DNA of 38,690 nt from Xanthobacter autotrophicus (GCF_030015065.1 NZ_JAIVFN010000030.1:1-38690); one strand, 5' to 3'. Numbered from the stretch's first letter, positions 8,397 through 17,232 are shown. The notes: generated from the sequence alone by a model not told the origin. Program-made: numbers and translations.

Positions 8397-8588
8397 GGGC
8401 ACTCCAGGCCCCGAGGATCTCGGGAATTCCGGGCTTAATGCGTGGCCCGGCGGGTGGTCAAGCAAGGGCGGCGAGGGGGGTGCGGCGCTGCCCACGCCAT
8501 CGGCCCGCCACCACGCCGGCCATGCCCGCGCGCCCGTTCCGGACCAGCGGGCCCATGACCCCGGCATCGGGCTGCGCACCCATGGCTG
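8397..8588 (-). promoter_or_regulatory. trpE-trpG gap with possible internal promoter and leader hairpin
   Basis: On the minus strand TTGACC (8461-8456) and TTAAGC (8438-8433) are 17 nt apart, a fair sigma-70 match. A hairpin CCCGAG-loop of 3-CTCGGG (8410-8424) lies 14 nt before the trpG start, close to its ribosome binding site. A 41-codon frame just after trpE (ending near 8460) has no recognisable features and no Trp-codon cluster of an attenuator. Confidence 0.35.
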
Positions 8589-10112
8589 TCACTGCCCCTT
8601 GCCGGCGCGCGCGGCGAAGCGCACCGCTTCTTCCCCGGCGCGAAACAGGGCCTTGGCCTTGTTCACGCATTCCTGTTGCTCGCTCTCGGGCACGCTGTCG
8701 TAGACGATGCCGGCGCCGGCCTGCACATACATGCGGCCATCCTTCACCACGGCGGTGCGCAGGACGATGCAGGTGTCCATCTCGCCATTGGCGCCGAAAT
8801 AGCCGATGGCGCCCGCATAGATGCCGCGCTTGTCCTTCTCCAGCTCGTCGATGATCTCCATGGCGCGCACCTTGGGCGAGCCGGAGACGGTGCCGGCGGG
8901 AAAGCCGGCGGCCAGCGCATCGACCGCGTCGAAGCGCGGATCCAGCGTGCCTTCCACGTTGGAGACGATGTGCATCACCTGGCTGTAGCGCTCGATGAAG
9001 AACGAGTCGGTGACCTTCACCGTGCCGATCTGCGAGACCCGCCCCGCATCGTTGCGGCCGAGGTCCAGCAGCATGAGGTGCTCGGCGCGCTCCTTGGGAT
9101 CGGCCAGAAGCTCGGCCGCCAGCGCGTCGTCCTCCACATGGGTGGCGCCGCGCTTGCGGGTGCCGGCGATGGGCCGGATGGTCACCTGCCCGCCGCGCAG
9201 CCGCACCAGGATCTCCGGTGAGGAGCACACCACCGAGAAGCCGTCGAAGTTCAGATAGACCAGGAACGGCGCCGGGTTCACGCGCCTGAGCGCCCGGTAG
9301 AGGGCAAACGGCGGCAGGGTGAACGGGCTCTCGAAGCGCTGGGACAGCACCACCTGGAAGATGTCGCCGGCACGGATATAGTCCTTGGCCTTCTCCACCA
9401 TGGCGCAGAATTCGTCCGCGCCGGTGTTGGAGACCGCAGCGACCTCGCCGTGGAACGGCTCCGGCGCCGGATGGGCGATGGCGCGCTCCAGCCCCGCCAC
9501 CACCTGGTCGAGCCGCTCCAGCGCCGCCTCATAGGCCGCGCGGGGGGAGACGCCCTCCTTCGGGCGCACCGGGGTGACGGCGGTCAATTCGTCCTTCACC
9601 GCGTCGAACACCACCATCAGGGTGGGGCGGATGAGCAGGGCCTCGGGCACGCCGATGGGATCGGGCTTGGCGGGCGCCAGCTTCTCCATCTGCCGCACCA
9701 TGTCGTAGCCGAGATAGCCGAACACGCCCGCCGCCATGGGCGGGGCGCCCGCCGGCAGGTCGATGGCCGACTCGGCGAGCAGCGTCCGCAGCGCCTTCAG
9801 CGGCGGCTCGGGGCAGGGGGCAAAGGCATCCTTGTCGGTGGCGGGGGTGCGGTTGATCTCCGCCGTGTCCCCCGAGGCGCGGAAGATGAGGTCGGGCGCG
9901 AGGCCGATCATGGAATAGCGCCCGCGCGCCTGCCCGCCCTCCACCGATTCGAGCAGGAAGGCGTTGGGCGTGTCGCCGGCGAGCTTCAGGAAGGCCGAGA
10001 CCGGCGTTTCCAGGTCGGCGACGAGGGTGGTGGAGACCACCTGCGCCTCGCCCTTCAGATAGCGCGAGGAGAAGAGGTCGAAGTCGGTGGGTGCGTTCAC
10101 GCTCTGGCCCAC
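8589..10112 (-). CDS. trpE: Anthranilate synthase component I TrpE
   Basis: TrpE makes anthranilate from chorismate with ammonia from TrpG. The 507-aa protein has the N-terminal feedback-site segment FLLESVEGGQARGRYSMIG (the LLES element that binds tryptophan) and the C-terminal chorismate-binding domain with PIAGTRKRGAT, ERAEHLMLLDLGRND, VMHIVSNVEG, FPAGTVSGSPKVRAMEIID and GIYAGAIGYF. The GTG at 10112 follows the ppiD stop by only 2 nt. A second GTG at 10100 (VNAPTDF) has the better Shine-Dalgarno (AAGGTGGG) and may be the real start. No leader peptide precedes it, so classical attenuation directly upstream is not possible. Confidence 0.97.
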   Translation of the reverse strand: MGQSVNAPTDFDLFSSRYLKGEAQVVSTTLVADLETPVSAFLKLAGDTPNAFLLESVEGGQARGRYSMIGLAPDLIFRASGDTAEINRTPATDKDAFAPCPEPPLKALRTLLAESAIDLPAGAPPMAAGVFGYLGYDMVRQMEKLAPAKPDPIGVPEALLIRPTLMVVFDAVKDELTAVTPVRPKEGVSPRAAYEAALERLDQVVAGLERAIAHPAPEPFHGEVAAVSNTGADEFCAMVEKAKDYIRAGDIFQVVLSQRFESPFTLPPFALYRALRRVNPAPFLVYLNFDGFSVVCSSPEILVRLRGGQVTIRPIAGTRKRGATHVEDDALAAELLADPKERAEHLMLLDLGRNDAGRVSQIGTVKVTDSFFIERYSQVMHIVSNVEGTLDPRFDAVDALAAGFPAGTVSGSPKVRAMEIIDELEKDKRGIYAGAIGYFGANGEMDTCIVLRTAVVKDGRMYVQAGAGIVYDSVPESEQQECVNKAKALFRAGEEAVRFAARAGKGQ

Positions 10113-10114
10113 CT

Positions 10115-12010
10115 TCAGTTGGTTGCGCCCGCGCCCGTGGCCTGGGCGAAGAGCTTGTCGTTCACCTTCACGCCGATCTCCTTCTGGATGGCGGCAAGGT
10201 ATTGCAGCAGCACGTCGTTCTCGATCTGGCGCGACAGCTCGGCCGCAGCGCGCGAGGTGTCCATGTCCGGCGGCGGCACCATGATCTTGGTCACCTCGAA
10301 CACGATGCGGTCCGGCTCGGTGGCGGAAAGGGCGATGCCGAAGCCGCCCTCCTTCACGTCGAACACGCTGGCGATGCTCTCCGCGCTGAATGGCTCCGCC
10401 GCGCGGCCGCGGCGCAGGTTCTCGGCGATCTGGAGCGGCAGGTCCGCCTGTACGGCCACCTGGGCCAGCGGGGTGCCGGCCCTGGCCTTGTCGAGGAGCG
10501 CCGTGGCCTGGGCTTCCACCGCCTTCTCGGTCTCCGCCTCGGTCCAGCGGGCAGTGACGGCGGCCCGGGCCTCGTCGAAGGTGCGGTCGCGGGCGGGGGT
10601 GATGGAATTGGTCTCGTACCAGACGAAGCCGCCGTTCTGCGGCAGCTGGACGGTGTCGGTCTCCACCCCCGGTTGTACGGCGAAGGCGCCGGCCAGCACG
10701 TCCGCGCCGCCGGGCACATCCGCCGGAGCGCCGGCCGGGGTGCGGCCGGAGCGGTCCACGGCGTCGAAGGTCTGGAGCGTCAGGCCGAGCTTCTGCGCGA
10801 CCTCGACCAGCGTGGAGCCGGAGGCGCGCTCGTCCTCCACCTGGTCGTGCCTGTCGAGCAGCGCGCGGCGGGCGCGATCGAGGCGCAGGTCGGCGATGAT
10901 CTGGTCCTTCACCGCCTCGAACGGCTGGCGGGCACCAGGCTCGATCCTGGTGACATGCACCAGGACGGTGCCGAAGCGGCCCTCCACCGGAGCGCTCACC
11001 GCGCCGTCGGCGAGGGCGAAGGCCGCGTCCGCGATTTTGGGATCGAGGATGGCGGATTTCGCCACGAGGCCGAGGTCGGTGTCCTTGGCGGTCAGGCCGC
11101 GCGCGGCGGCGATATCGGCAAAGCTTGCGCCGGCCTTGATCTTCTCTTCCGCCGCCTGGGCATCGGCAGCGCTGGTGAAGACGATCTGCTGCACCTCCCG
11201 GCGCTCGGGTGTGCCGAAGCGAGAGAGGTTGCGCTCGTAGTCCGCCTTCGCTTCGGCCTCGGTCACGGTCTCTGCGGCCGCCAGCGTCGCCGGCGTCAGC
11301 GCGAGCACGGAGATCTTGCGGTATTCCGGGGCGCGGAAGCTCACCTTGTGGGCGTCGAAATAGGCGCGCAGCACATCGTCCGTGGGGGCGGCGAGGGGGC
11401 CGGCCGCGGCGGGGGTGACACGCACATAGGAGGCGGTGCGCGTCTCGTTCTCGAACTGGCCCACCGCGTCGATGAGCACCTGCGGCACCGCAAGGCCCGC
11501 GCCGAGCGACTTCAGCAGCTGGTCACGCACCGCGCGCTGCTTCTCCGACGCGACATAGCGCTCCTCGGTGAGGTTGTTGGAGCGCAGGAGCTGCTGGAAA
11601 TAGGCCGGATCGAAGCTCGACGCGCCGGGGCGGCGGAAATTGGGATTGTCCGCGATCTCCCGCGCGATCTGCTCGTCCGAGACGGCGAGGGCGAGGCGCG
11701 CGGCCTGCTCGTCCAGGGTCGCGTCGGCGATCATCTGGTTGAGGATCTGCCGGTCGAGGCCGAAGGCGCGCGCCTGGTCGGGGGAGATCGGGCGGCCGGC
11801 GCGGCGGCTGATCTGCTGGAGCTGATCGAGATACTGGCGGCGGAACGCATCGGCGGAAATCTCGGTGGCGCCAACGCTCGCCACCGAGGTCGCGCCCATG
11901 CCGCGGAACACGTCGGCGATGCCCCACACCAGGAAGCTGAGCGTGAGGATGACGAGGAAGATCTTGGCGATCCAGCCGGACGCGCCCTTGCGAAGGCTCT
12001 GAAGTACCAT
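10115..12010 (-). CDS. ppiD: PpiD-like membrane-anchored SurA/parvulin peptidyl-prolyl isomerase
   Basis: This is a periplasmic folding factor anchored in the inner membrane, about 631 aa. A short cytoplasmic start (MVLQSLRKGASGW) is followed by one transmembrane helix at about residues 15-34 (IFLVILTLSFLVWGIADVF). A SurA_N-like helical chaperone segment comes next (ISADAFRRQYLDQLQQ, FGLDRQILNQMIADATLDEQA). A PpiC rotamase region lies at roughly 260-355 (REVQQIVFTSAADAQAAEEK, then FGTVLVHVTRIEPG). A long C-terminal chaperone part follows. The ATG at 12010 puts the membrane helix at the usual distance; the 25 codons before it cross the promoter. It is the first gene before trpE and probably cotranscribed with it. 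Confidence 0.93.
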   Translation of the reverse strand: MVLQSLRKGASGWIAKIFLVILTLSFLVWGIADVFRGMGATSVASVGATEISADAFRRQYLDQLQQISRRAGRPISPDQARAFGLDRQILNQMIADATLDEQAARLALAVSDEQIAREIADNPNFRRPGASSFDPAYFQQLLRSNNLTEERYVASEKQRAVRDQLLKSLGAGLAVPQVLIDAVGQFENETRTASYVRVTPAAAGPLAAPTDDVLRAYFDAHKVSFRAPEYRKISVLALTPATLAAAETVTEAEAKADYERNLSRFGTPERREVQQIVFTSAADAQAAEEKIKAGASFADIAAARGLTAKDTDLGLVAKSAILDPKIADAAFALADGAVSAPVEGRFGTVLVHVTRIEPGARQPFEAVKDQIIADLRLDRARRALLDRHDQVEDERASGSTLVEVAQKLGLTLQTFDAVDRSGRTPAGAPADVPGGADVLAGAFAVQPGVETDTVQLPQNGGFVWYETNSITPARDRTFDEARAAVTARWTEAETEKAVEAQATALLDKARAGTPLAQVAVQADLPLQIAENLRRGRAAEPFSAESIASVFDVKEGGFGIALSATEPDRIVFEVTKIMVPPPDMDTSRAAAELSRQIENDVLLQYLAAIQKEIGVKVNDKLFAQATGAGATN

Positions 12011-12056
12011 ACGACGGTTCGTTCTCGTTTTGGCCGGGTCCGGCGCGAAGCGGCGC

Positions 12057-12085
12057 ATGATAGTGACGGGGTCCCGCTCCCGCAA
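12057..12085 (-). promoter_or_regulatory. ppiD(-trp) promoter, sigma-70 type
   Basis: On the minus strand TTGCGG (12085-12080) and TATCAT (12062-12057) are spaced by 17 nt. The predicted start near 12050 leaves a leader of about 40 nt before ppiD. It is the only good promoter seen upstream of trpE. Confidence 0.6.
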
Positions 12086-12117
12086 CGGCGCATCTTGATG
12101 CCTTTTGGGTGCGAAAG

Positions 12118-12132
12118 GGCTCTGATAGAGCC
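12118..12132. promoter_or_regulatory. Dyad GGCTCTGATAGAGCC in the tpiA leader
   Basis: A perfect 6-3-6 inverted repeat lies 33 nt upstream of the tpiA start and between the divergent ppiD and tpiA genes. It could be a leader hairpin or an operator. I could not fit a good tpiA -35/-10 pair around it. Confidence 0.4.
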
Positions 12133-12165
12133 ATCCTCGATCAATGACATCAGGAGAGCCGAACC

Positions 12166-12930
12166 ATGCCCGCTTCCCGCCGCGTCCTCATCGCCGGCAA
12201 CTGGAAAATGAACGGGCTGAAGAGCTCCCTCACCGAGATCGACGCCCTCGCCGCCGGCTATGACGCGGAGATGAAGGCCAAGCTGGACCTGCTCGTCTGC
12301 CCGCCGGCGACGCTTCTCGTCTCCGCCGCCGAGCGCCTCGCCGGCTCCGGCGTGCAGCTTGGCGGGCAGAACTGCCATCCCGCTCCCGCCGGCGCCCATA
12401 CCGGCGGCATCTCCGCCGAGATGCTGAAGGATGCCGGCGTCACCTCGGTCATCGTCGGCCATTCCGAGCGCCGGACCAACCTGTCGGAGAGCGACGCGGT
12501 GGTGATGGCCAAGGTCAAGGCCGCGTGGTGCTTCGGGCTGCTGCCCATCGTCTGCGTCGGCGAGACCGCCGAGGAACGCGACGCGGGCGAGGCTGTGGGG
12601 GTGGTGACGCGGCAGGTGCGCCAGTCGCTGCCCGCGGGCTGCACGGCGGCCAATCTGGTCATCGCCTACGAGCCGGTCTGGGCCATCGGCACAGGCCGCA
12701 CCCCGACCCCGGAGGATGTGGCCCACATCCACGGCACCATCCGTTCCGTGCTCAAGTCGCAGTTCGGCGCCGAGGCGGACGGTATCCGCATCCTCTATGG
12801 CGGTTCGGTGAAGCCGGACAATGCGGCCACGCTCATGGCGGTCGCCGATGTGGACGGCGCGCTGGTGGGCGGCGCCAGCCTGAAGGCGGCGGATTTCCTC
12901 GCCATCGCCCGCGCGACGCCGGCGCGGTGA
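12166..12930 (+). CDS. tpiA: Triosephosphate isomerase
   Basis: This enzyme interconverts dihydroxyacetone phosphate and glyceraldehyde 3-phosphate in glycolysis, gluconeogenesis and the Calvin cycle. The 254-aa protein has Asn12 and Lys14 (GNWKMN), catalytic His99 (VGHSERR) and Glu169 ([11 protein letters not shown]). The phosphate-gripping C-terminal segments are [12 protein letters not shown] and GALVGGASL. The start has AGGAG about 10 nt upstream. It is divergent from ppiD, as in many Rhizobiales. The usual next gene there, secG, is not present; the downstream neighbour is the convergent bamE. Confidence 0.99.
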   Translation: MPASRRVLIAGNWKMNGLKSSLTEIDALAAGYDAEMKAKLDLLVCPPATLLVSAAERLAGSGVQLGGQNCHPAPAGAHTGGISAEMLKDAGVTSVIVGHSERRTNLSESDAVVMAKVKAAWCFGLLPIVCVGETAEERDAGEAVGVVTRQVRQSLPAGCTAANLVIAYEPVWAIGTGRTPTPEDVAHIHGTIRSVLKSQFGAEADGIRILYGGSVKPDNAATLMAVADVDGALVGGASLKAADFLAIARATPAR

Positions 12931-12942
12931 GCCGAGGCGCGA

Positions 12943-12957
12943 CGCCCGAAACGGGCG
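12943..12957 (+). terminator. Small hairpin just after tpiA
   Basis: CGCCCG-AAA-CGGGCG forms a 6-bp stem starting 12 nt after the tpiA stop. There is no T-run. The right arm begins a 10-bp direct repeat ACGGGCGCAT (12951-12960 and 12966-12975). Confidence 0.35.
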
Positions 12958-12976
12958 CATGAGACGGGCGCATCGA

Positions 12977-13006
12977 GGTGCGGGAACGCGTTTGACGGCC
13001 CGCACC
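12977..13006. terminator. Hairpin between convergent tpiA and bamE
   Basis: GGTGCGGG and CCCGCACC form an 8-bp perfect stem around a 14-nt loop. Its position between two convergent genes fits a terminator, but no U-tract follows on either strand. Confidence 0.35.
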
Positions 13007-13066
13007 ATCATGACCAGTCGGGATGGATCGAGGCGTTGAGCCAAGCCATTCGCGACAGGTCGGCTC

Positions 13067-13084
13067 GTCCGGCCGCGGCCGGAC
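13067..13084. terminator. 18-bp perfect palindrome after bamE
   Basis: GTCCGGCCGCGGCCGGAC is its own reverse complement and lies 9 nt past the bamE stop (minus strand). As RNA it can fold into a 7-bp stem with a CGCG loop, so it may stop bamE transcription; it may also be a protein-binding palindrome. Confidence 0.45.
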
Positions 13085-13092
13085 GCCGGCGA

Positions 13093-13563
13093 TCAGAAGG
13101 TGATCAGGCCGATCATCTGCTTGATGAGGCTCAGCTCCTCGCCGCTGGTGGGCGTGGTCTGGGAGATGAAGTCGAACACCTTGCCGTCCTTCAGACCATA
13201 CTGGGCGATGCGGCTGACGCGCTTGTTCTTGTCGAAATAGACCGCGAGCACCTTCTGCTCGGTGATCTCGGGCTTGAGGAAGGCCACCTTCTTCTGGACC
13301 TGCGAGATATAGAAGAAGGCCTCGCCGTTCACGGTCGCGACGGTGGAAGGGGTGCCGAGCACGAGCAGCACCTGCTCCTGGCTCGATCCCACGGGCACCT
13401 GCTCCAGCGCGCCATCGGCCAGCACATAGCCGCGCTGGTAGGTGCGGGTGATGCCGGAAATGGTGGTGCCGCTGCCGCCGACCATGTCGCCGCAGCCTGC
13501 GAGCCCGAGCCCGGCGAGAAGCAGCACCACCGTGGCGCCCCTGTATCCGAAACCGGAATTCAT
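13093..13563 (-). CDS. bamE: BamE/SmpA-type outer membrane assembly lipoprotein
   Basis: BamE is a small lipoprotein of the BAM complex that inserts beta-barrel proteins in the outer membrane. The 156-aa product starts with a lipoprotein signal and the lipobox LAGC (VVLLLAGLGLAGCGD). The SmpA/OmlA fold follows: RGYVLADGALEQVPVGSSQEQ, VLLVLGTPSTVATVNGEAFFYIS and VAVYFD-like strands (KVLAVYFDKNKRVSRIAQYG). The ATG at 13563 gives a normal signal sequence; ATGs at 13575 and 13584 are possible. It is divergent from the ubiquinol-cytochrome c chaperone-like gene, as in other Rhizobiales. Confidence 0.93.
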   Translation of the reverse strand: MNSGFGYRGATVVLLLAGLGLAGCGDMVGGSGTTISGITRTYQRGYVLADGALEQVPVGSSQEQVLLVLGTPSTVATVNGEAFFYISQVQKKVAFLKPEITEQKVLAVYFDKNKRVSRIAQYGLKDGKVFDFISQTTPTSGEELSLIKQMIGLITF

Positions 13564-13746
13564 GCCGCCCCGCATGTCCTTCATCTCATGTGACGCCACA
13601 CGCTTCCCCATAAGTTCGTTCGCCCGTCCTGCACGGACCGGCTCCTGCCGCCGCTTCACCGCCCCTTGCCACGGGGCCGGCGGCGCGTTACGCCGCTTGG
13701 CCGAATTCCCGTCCCGCCGCCAGGACCGTCTCGCCCCGGATTTGCG

Positions 13747-14310
13747 ATGTTCAACCTGTTCCGCTCGTCCAAGACCCGTGCGATGTCGCGCGCGACCATC
13801 GAGCGCCTGTATGGCGCGATCGTGGCACAGTCGCGGCGGGCGGACTTCTACACCGACTTCGGCGTGCCCGATACGCTGGAAGGCCGGTTCGAGATGGTGG
13901 TTCTCCACACCGTTCTCGCCTGCCATCGCCTCAAGGGCGGCGACACGCTGGAACGCTCGCTCTCGCAGGACATCTTCGACGCCTTCGCGGCGGACATGGA
14001 CGCCACCATGCGTGAGCTCGGCGTGGGCGACCTCACCGTGCCCAAGAAGATGAAGAAGGTCGGCGAAGCCTTCTTCGGCCGCGCCGCGGCCTATGACGCG
14101 GCCCTGGCCCATGCGGACGACGCCGCCCTTGTGCAGGCGCTTTCCCGCAATATCCTTTCCACCGGCGAAGCTCCGCCTTCGCCCGAAGCCGTCGCGCTGG
14201 CCGCCTATGTGCGCGCCGCCGTGGCGAAGCTCCGCGCGACGCCTACTGAAATCCTGGCCCGCGGCGTCCTGGACCTGCCCGACCCCGCCCGGCGGGAGAG
14301 CGAGACATGA
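13747..14310 (+). CDS. Ubiquinol-cytochrome c chaperone family protein (CBP3-like)
   Basis: The 187-aa protein resembles the bacterial members of the mitochondrial CBP3/UQCC1 family, which assist assembly of the cytochrome bc1 complex. The role in bacteria is inferred from the family. Visible family features are FYTDFGVPDTLEGRFEMVVLH, an aspartate-rich helix QDIFDAFAADMDATMRELGVGD, and VPKKMKKVGEAFFGRAAAYD. The ATG at 13747 (MFNLFRSSK) is chosen; a TTG-started extension to 13666 is Pro/Arg-rich and unlike the family. The stop overlaps the start of the next gene (ATGA), so both are coupled. Confidence 0.88.
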   Translation: MFNLFRSSKTRAMSRATIERLYGAIVAQSRRADFYTDFGVPDTLEGRFEMVVLHTVLACHRLKGGDTLERSLSQDIFDAFAADMDATMRELGVGDLTVPKKMKKVGEAFFGRAAAYDAALAHADDAALVQALSRNILSTGEAPPSPEAVALAAYVRAAVAKLRATPTEILARGVLDLPDPARRESET

Positions 14311-14816
14311 CCGATCTACCCTATTCCCATCCCTTCTCCGTCACCGACCTGCCCCCCGGCGGCTTCGACCTGGAGCTCAATCCCGACGCCGCCACCTGCG
14401 CCGCCCTCGCCCGTCATGCCGGCGTGCTTGCGGTGGAGCAGCTCGTGGCCAGGCTCCACCTCGCGCCCGAGGGCGCGGCAGGGGTCCATGTCACCGGCCG
14501 CCTCACCGCCACGGTGCGGCAGACCTGCGGCGTCACGCTGGAGCCGTTCGACGCGCCCCTGTCCGAGGGCATCGACGTGCACTTCGTGCCGGCCGGCACC
14601 TTCAGGCCTGCCGACACCGACGAGGAGAACGAGATCGACCCGCCGGACGAGATCCAGGACGGGCACATCGACGCCGGGGCGCTGGTGAGCGAATTCCTCG
14701 CTTTGGGCGTCGATCCCTATCCGCGCAAGCCGGGCGCGGTGTTCGAGCCGCCGGCCGAGGACGTGGCCGCGGCGTCGCCCTTCGCCGCGCTCGCCCGCCT
14801 GAAGGACGGCGAGTGA
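14307..14816 (+). CDS. DUF177 / YceD family protein
   Basis: This 169-aa protein belongs to the YceD/DUF177 family, linked in other bacteria to 23S rRNA accumulation and often found next to rpmF and plsX. The centre has VTGRLTATVRQTCGVTLEPF, an acidic stretch (DTDEENEIDPPDEIQDGHID) and the C-terminal LALGVDPYPRKPGA motif, which is well conserved. In many bacteria two CxxC-like pairs bind metal; here only single cysteines remain, as is usual in alphaproteobacteria. The start is coupled to the upstream gene by 4-nt overlap. rpmF is not between this gene and plsX. Confidence 0.9.
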   Translation: MTDLPYSHPFSVTDLPPGGFDLELNPDAATCAALARHAGVLAVEQLVARLHLAPEGAAGVHVTGRLTATVRQTCGVTLEPFDAPLSEGIDVHFVPAGTFRPADTDEENEIDPPDEIQDGHIDAGALVSEFLALGVDPYPRKPGAVFEPPAEDVAAASPFAALARLKDGE

Positions 14817-14982
14817 CGCGAATTTTACGGCAGAGCCCCTTGAATGCCGGGAGCCAGTTGCGATGCGGGCGCGAGACGCTATTGTCCGCGCGCCGAAGCG
14901 TCAGGCGTCATGCGGGGCGATTGTCCCTCCCCAGGCGCCGCGCCGATGAACCCGCAAGAGATCCCAAGGACACCTGCCTGAG

Positions 14983-16053
14983 ATGACCGCATCCGTCCGC
15001 ATCGCCCTCGACGCCATGGGCGGCGACCATGGACCCGAAACGGTCCTTGCCGGAGCGGAAATCTCCCTCGGCCGCCATCCCGACATCGCCTTCGTCCTGT
15101 ATGGCGACGAAGCGCGCGTGCGCGAGGTGCTGAAAAACCACCCCAGGCTTGAAGCCGTTTCCCGCATCGTCCACACCGACGTGGTGGTGGGCATGGACGA
15201 CAAGCCGAGCCAGGCCCTGCGCCGCGGCCGCTACAAGTCCTCCATGTGGCGCGCCATCGACGCGGTGAAGCTGAAGGAGGCGGACGTGGCCGTCTCCGCC
15301 GGCAATACCGGCGCGCTCATGGCCATGGCCAACTTCAACCTGCGCACCATGCCGGGAATCAGCCGCCCCGCCATCGCCGCCATCTGGCCGACCCTGCGCG
15401 GGGAAAGCGTGGTGCTGGACGTGGGCGCCTCCATCGGCGCCACGGCCAAGAGCCTGGTGGAAATGGCAATCATGGGCTCGGCCATGGCGGAGGTGCTGTT
15501 CGACATCAAGGCGCCCACCGTCGGCCTGCTCAATGTGGGCGTCGAGGAGATCAAGGGCGTCGAGGAAGTGAAGGAAGCCGCGCGCATCCTCCGCGAGGAG
15601 AATGTGGACGTGAACTATCACGGCTTCGTCGAGGGCAACGACATCGGCGCCGGCACGGTGGACGTGGTGGTGACCGAGGGCTTTTCCGGCAACATCGCGC
15701 TGAAGACAGCCGAAGGCACGGCCAAGCAGCTCGCCGCCTACCTGCGCGCCGCCATGGGCCGGACCCTGAGGGCCAAGATCGGCTACCTGCTCGCCCGCGA
15801 CGCCTTCCGCATCCTGAAGGAAAAGATGGACCCGCGCCGGGCCAATGGCGGGGTGTTCCTGGGCCTCAACGGCATCGTCATCAAGAGCCACGGCGGGACC
15901 GACGCGGAAGGCTTCGCCGCCGCCGTCGATCTCGCCTACGACATGGTGCGCAACGAGCTGCTCGCGCGCATCGAGAAGAGCCTCGTCGGCCGCCAGCCGC
16001 CGGGCATCGCAGAATGCCGGCCGCAGGTGGCGGGGGTGGAAGGGCAATCGTGA
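14983..16053 (+). CDS. plsX: Phosphate acyltransferase PlsX
   Basis: PlsX converts acyl-ACP and phosphate into acyl phosphate, the donor used by PlsY in phospholipid synthesis. The 356-aa protein begins with the family signature [14 protein letters not shown]. It also has [21 protein letters not shown] and [19 protein letters not shown], and ends near [19 protein letters not shown]. It begins 166 bp after the DUF177 gene and its stop overlaps the GTG start of fabH, so lipid initiation genes are translationally coupled. The upstream gap holds no other gene. Confidence 0.98.
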   Translation: MTASVRIALDAMGGDHGPETVLAGAEISLGRHPDIAFVLYGDEARVREVLKNHPRLEAVSRIVHTDVVVGMDDKPSQALRRGRYKSSMWRAIDAVKLKEADVAVSAGNTGALMAMANFNLRTMPGISRPAIAAIWPTLRGESVVLDVGASIGATAKSLVEMAIMGSAMAEVLFDIKAPTVGLLNVGVEEIKGVEEVKEAARILREENVDVNYHGFVEGNDIGAGTVDVVVTEGFSGNIALKTAEGTAKQLAAYLRAAMGRTLRAKIGYLLARDAFRILKEKMDPRRANGGVFLGLNGIVIKSHGGTDAEGFAAAVDLAYDMVRNELLARIEKSLVGRQPPGIAECRPQVAGVEGQS

Positions 16054-17024
16054 GCGGAATCAGGTCCGTCGCCCGGGGGTCCGGGTCCTATCTCCCCGAG
16101 AGGGTTCTCTCCAACGACGATCTCGCGCGGCGCATCGACACGTCCGACGACTGGATCGTGCAGCGCACCGGCATCCGCCAGCGCCACATCGCCGCCGAGG
16201 GCGAGTTCACCTCGCACCTCGCTTTGAAGGCCGCCGAGCGGGCCCTTGCGGACGCGGGCTTCGCCGCGCGCGACATCGACCTTATCGTGCTCGCCACAGC
16301 GACGCCGGACCAGACCTTCCCCGCCACGGCGGTGACGGTGCAGGCGGAGCTTGGCATCACCCGCGGCGCGGCGTTCGACATTCAGGCGGTGTGCTCCGGC
16401 TTCGTGTTCGGCCTCGCCACCGCCGACGCCTACCTGAAGACCGGCGCCTTCGAGCGGGCGCTGGTGATCGGGGCGGAAACCTTCTCCCGCATCCTCGACT
16501 GGGAGGATCGCGGCACCTGCGTGCTGTTCGGCGATGGCGCCGGCGCCATGGTGCTGGAGGCGGTGCGGGCGGACGACGCCCACGGCGCCGGCATCCTCAC
16601 CTCCCACCTGCGCTCGGACGGGCGGCACCGCGCCAAGCTGTTCGTGGACGGCGGCCCCTCCAGCACCGGAACGGTCGGCCACCTGCGGATGGAAGGCCGG
16701 GAGGTGTTCAAGCATGCGGTGGGCATGATCACCGACGTGATCGAGGATGCCTTCGCCGCGACCGGCGAGAGCGCCTCGAGCATCGACTGGTTCGTGCCCC
16801 ATCAGGCCAATCGCCGCATCATCGACGCAAGCGCGCAGAAGCTCGGGATTGCAACCGAGAAAGTGGTGACCACCGTGGACTGCCACGGAAATACCTCTGC
16901 TGCGTCGATTCCGCTGGCGTTCGACGTGGCGGTGAAGGACGGGCGCATCAAGAGGGGTGATCTGGTACTGCTGGAGGCGATGGGCGGCGGCTTTACCTGG
17001 GGATCGGCGCTGTTGCGCTGGTAA
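16050..17024 (+). CDS. fabH: Beta-ketoacyl-ACP synthase III FabH
   Basis: FabH condenses acetyl-CoA with malonyl-ACP to start fatty acid synthesis. The 324-aa protein has the catalytic triad Cys115 ([13 protein letters not shown]), His251 (PHQANRRI) and Asn281 ([11 protein letters not shown]). The start is a GTG overlapping the plsX TGA stop (GTGA), with GGAAGGG 6 nt upstream. This start is preferred because the frame continues open far into plsX, where the translation is meaningless. The C-terminal [13 protein letters not shown] is typical. The gene is followed by a 208-bp gap before ihfA. Confidence 0.98.
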   Translation: MSGIRSVARGSGSYLPERVLSNDDLARRIDTSDDWIVQRTGIRQRHIAAEGEFTSHLALKAAERALADAGFAARDIDLIVLATATPDQTFPATAVTVQAELGITRGAAFDIQAVCSGFVFGLATADAYLKTGAFERALVIGAETFSRILDWEDRGTCVLFGDGAGAMVLEAVRADDAHGAGILTSHLRSDGRHRAKLFVDGGPSSTGTVGHLRMEGREVFKHAVGMITDVIEDAFAATGESASSIDWFVPHQANRRIIDASAQKLGIATEKVVTTVDCHGNTSAASIPLAFDVAVKDGRIKRGDLVLLEAMGGGFTWGSALLRW

Positions 17025-17037
17025 TTGATTTAAGTCG

Positions 17038-17066
17038 TTGACCGCCCTTGGCATGCGCGGCTAGTT
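17038..17066 (+). promoter_or_regulatory. Candidate ihfA promoter
   Basis: TTGACC (17038-17043) and CTAGTT (17061-17066) are 17 nt apart, close to the rhizobial CTTGAC-N17-CTATAT type. It lies in the 208-bp fabH-ihfA gap and would give a long leader of about 160 nt. Assigned by motif only. Confidence 0.4.
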
Positions 17067-17232
17067 TGCGGTGCACTTTCCTTCGCCAGTGACGGGTAGC
17101 CTGGAACGTGCGGTGATCGTTCCGTCACGTTCGTGATGCTTACTCGGTTAATTATTGCTCGACTTCTGCGAGCCTATCCATCGAACGGTGCTTCGAGCGG
17201 ATCGCGCTATCTTTCTGGGGCCGGGGTGAAAT

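Noticed and set aside
8458-9228. Arg/Ala/Gly-rich frame overlapping the 3' part of trpE
   Set aside because: It is a frame shadow of trpE, whose own frame is intact with all motifs.
15246-16049. Apparent 268-residue N-terminal extension of FabH
   Set aside because: It is plsX read in another frame; the GTG at 16050 with a good ribosome binding site gives the normal FabH length.
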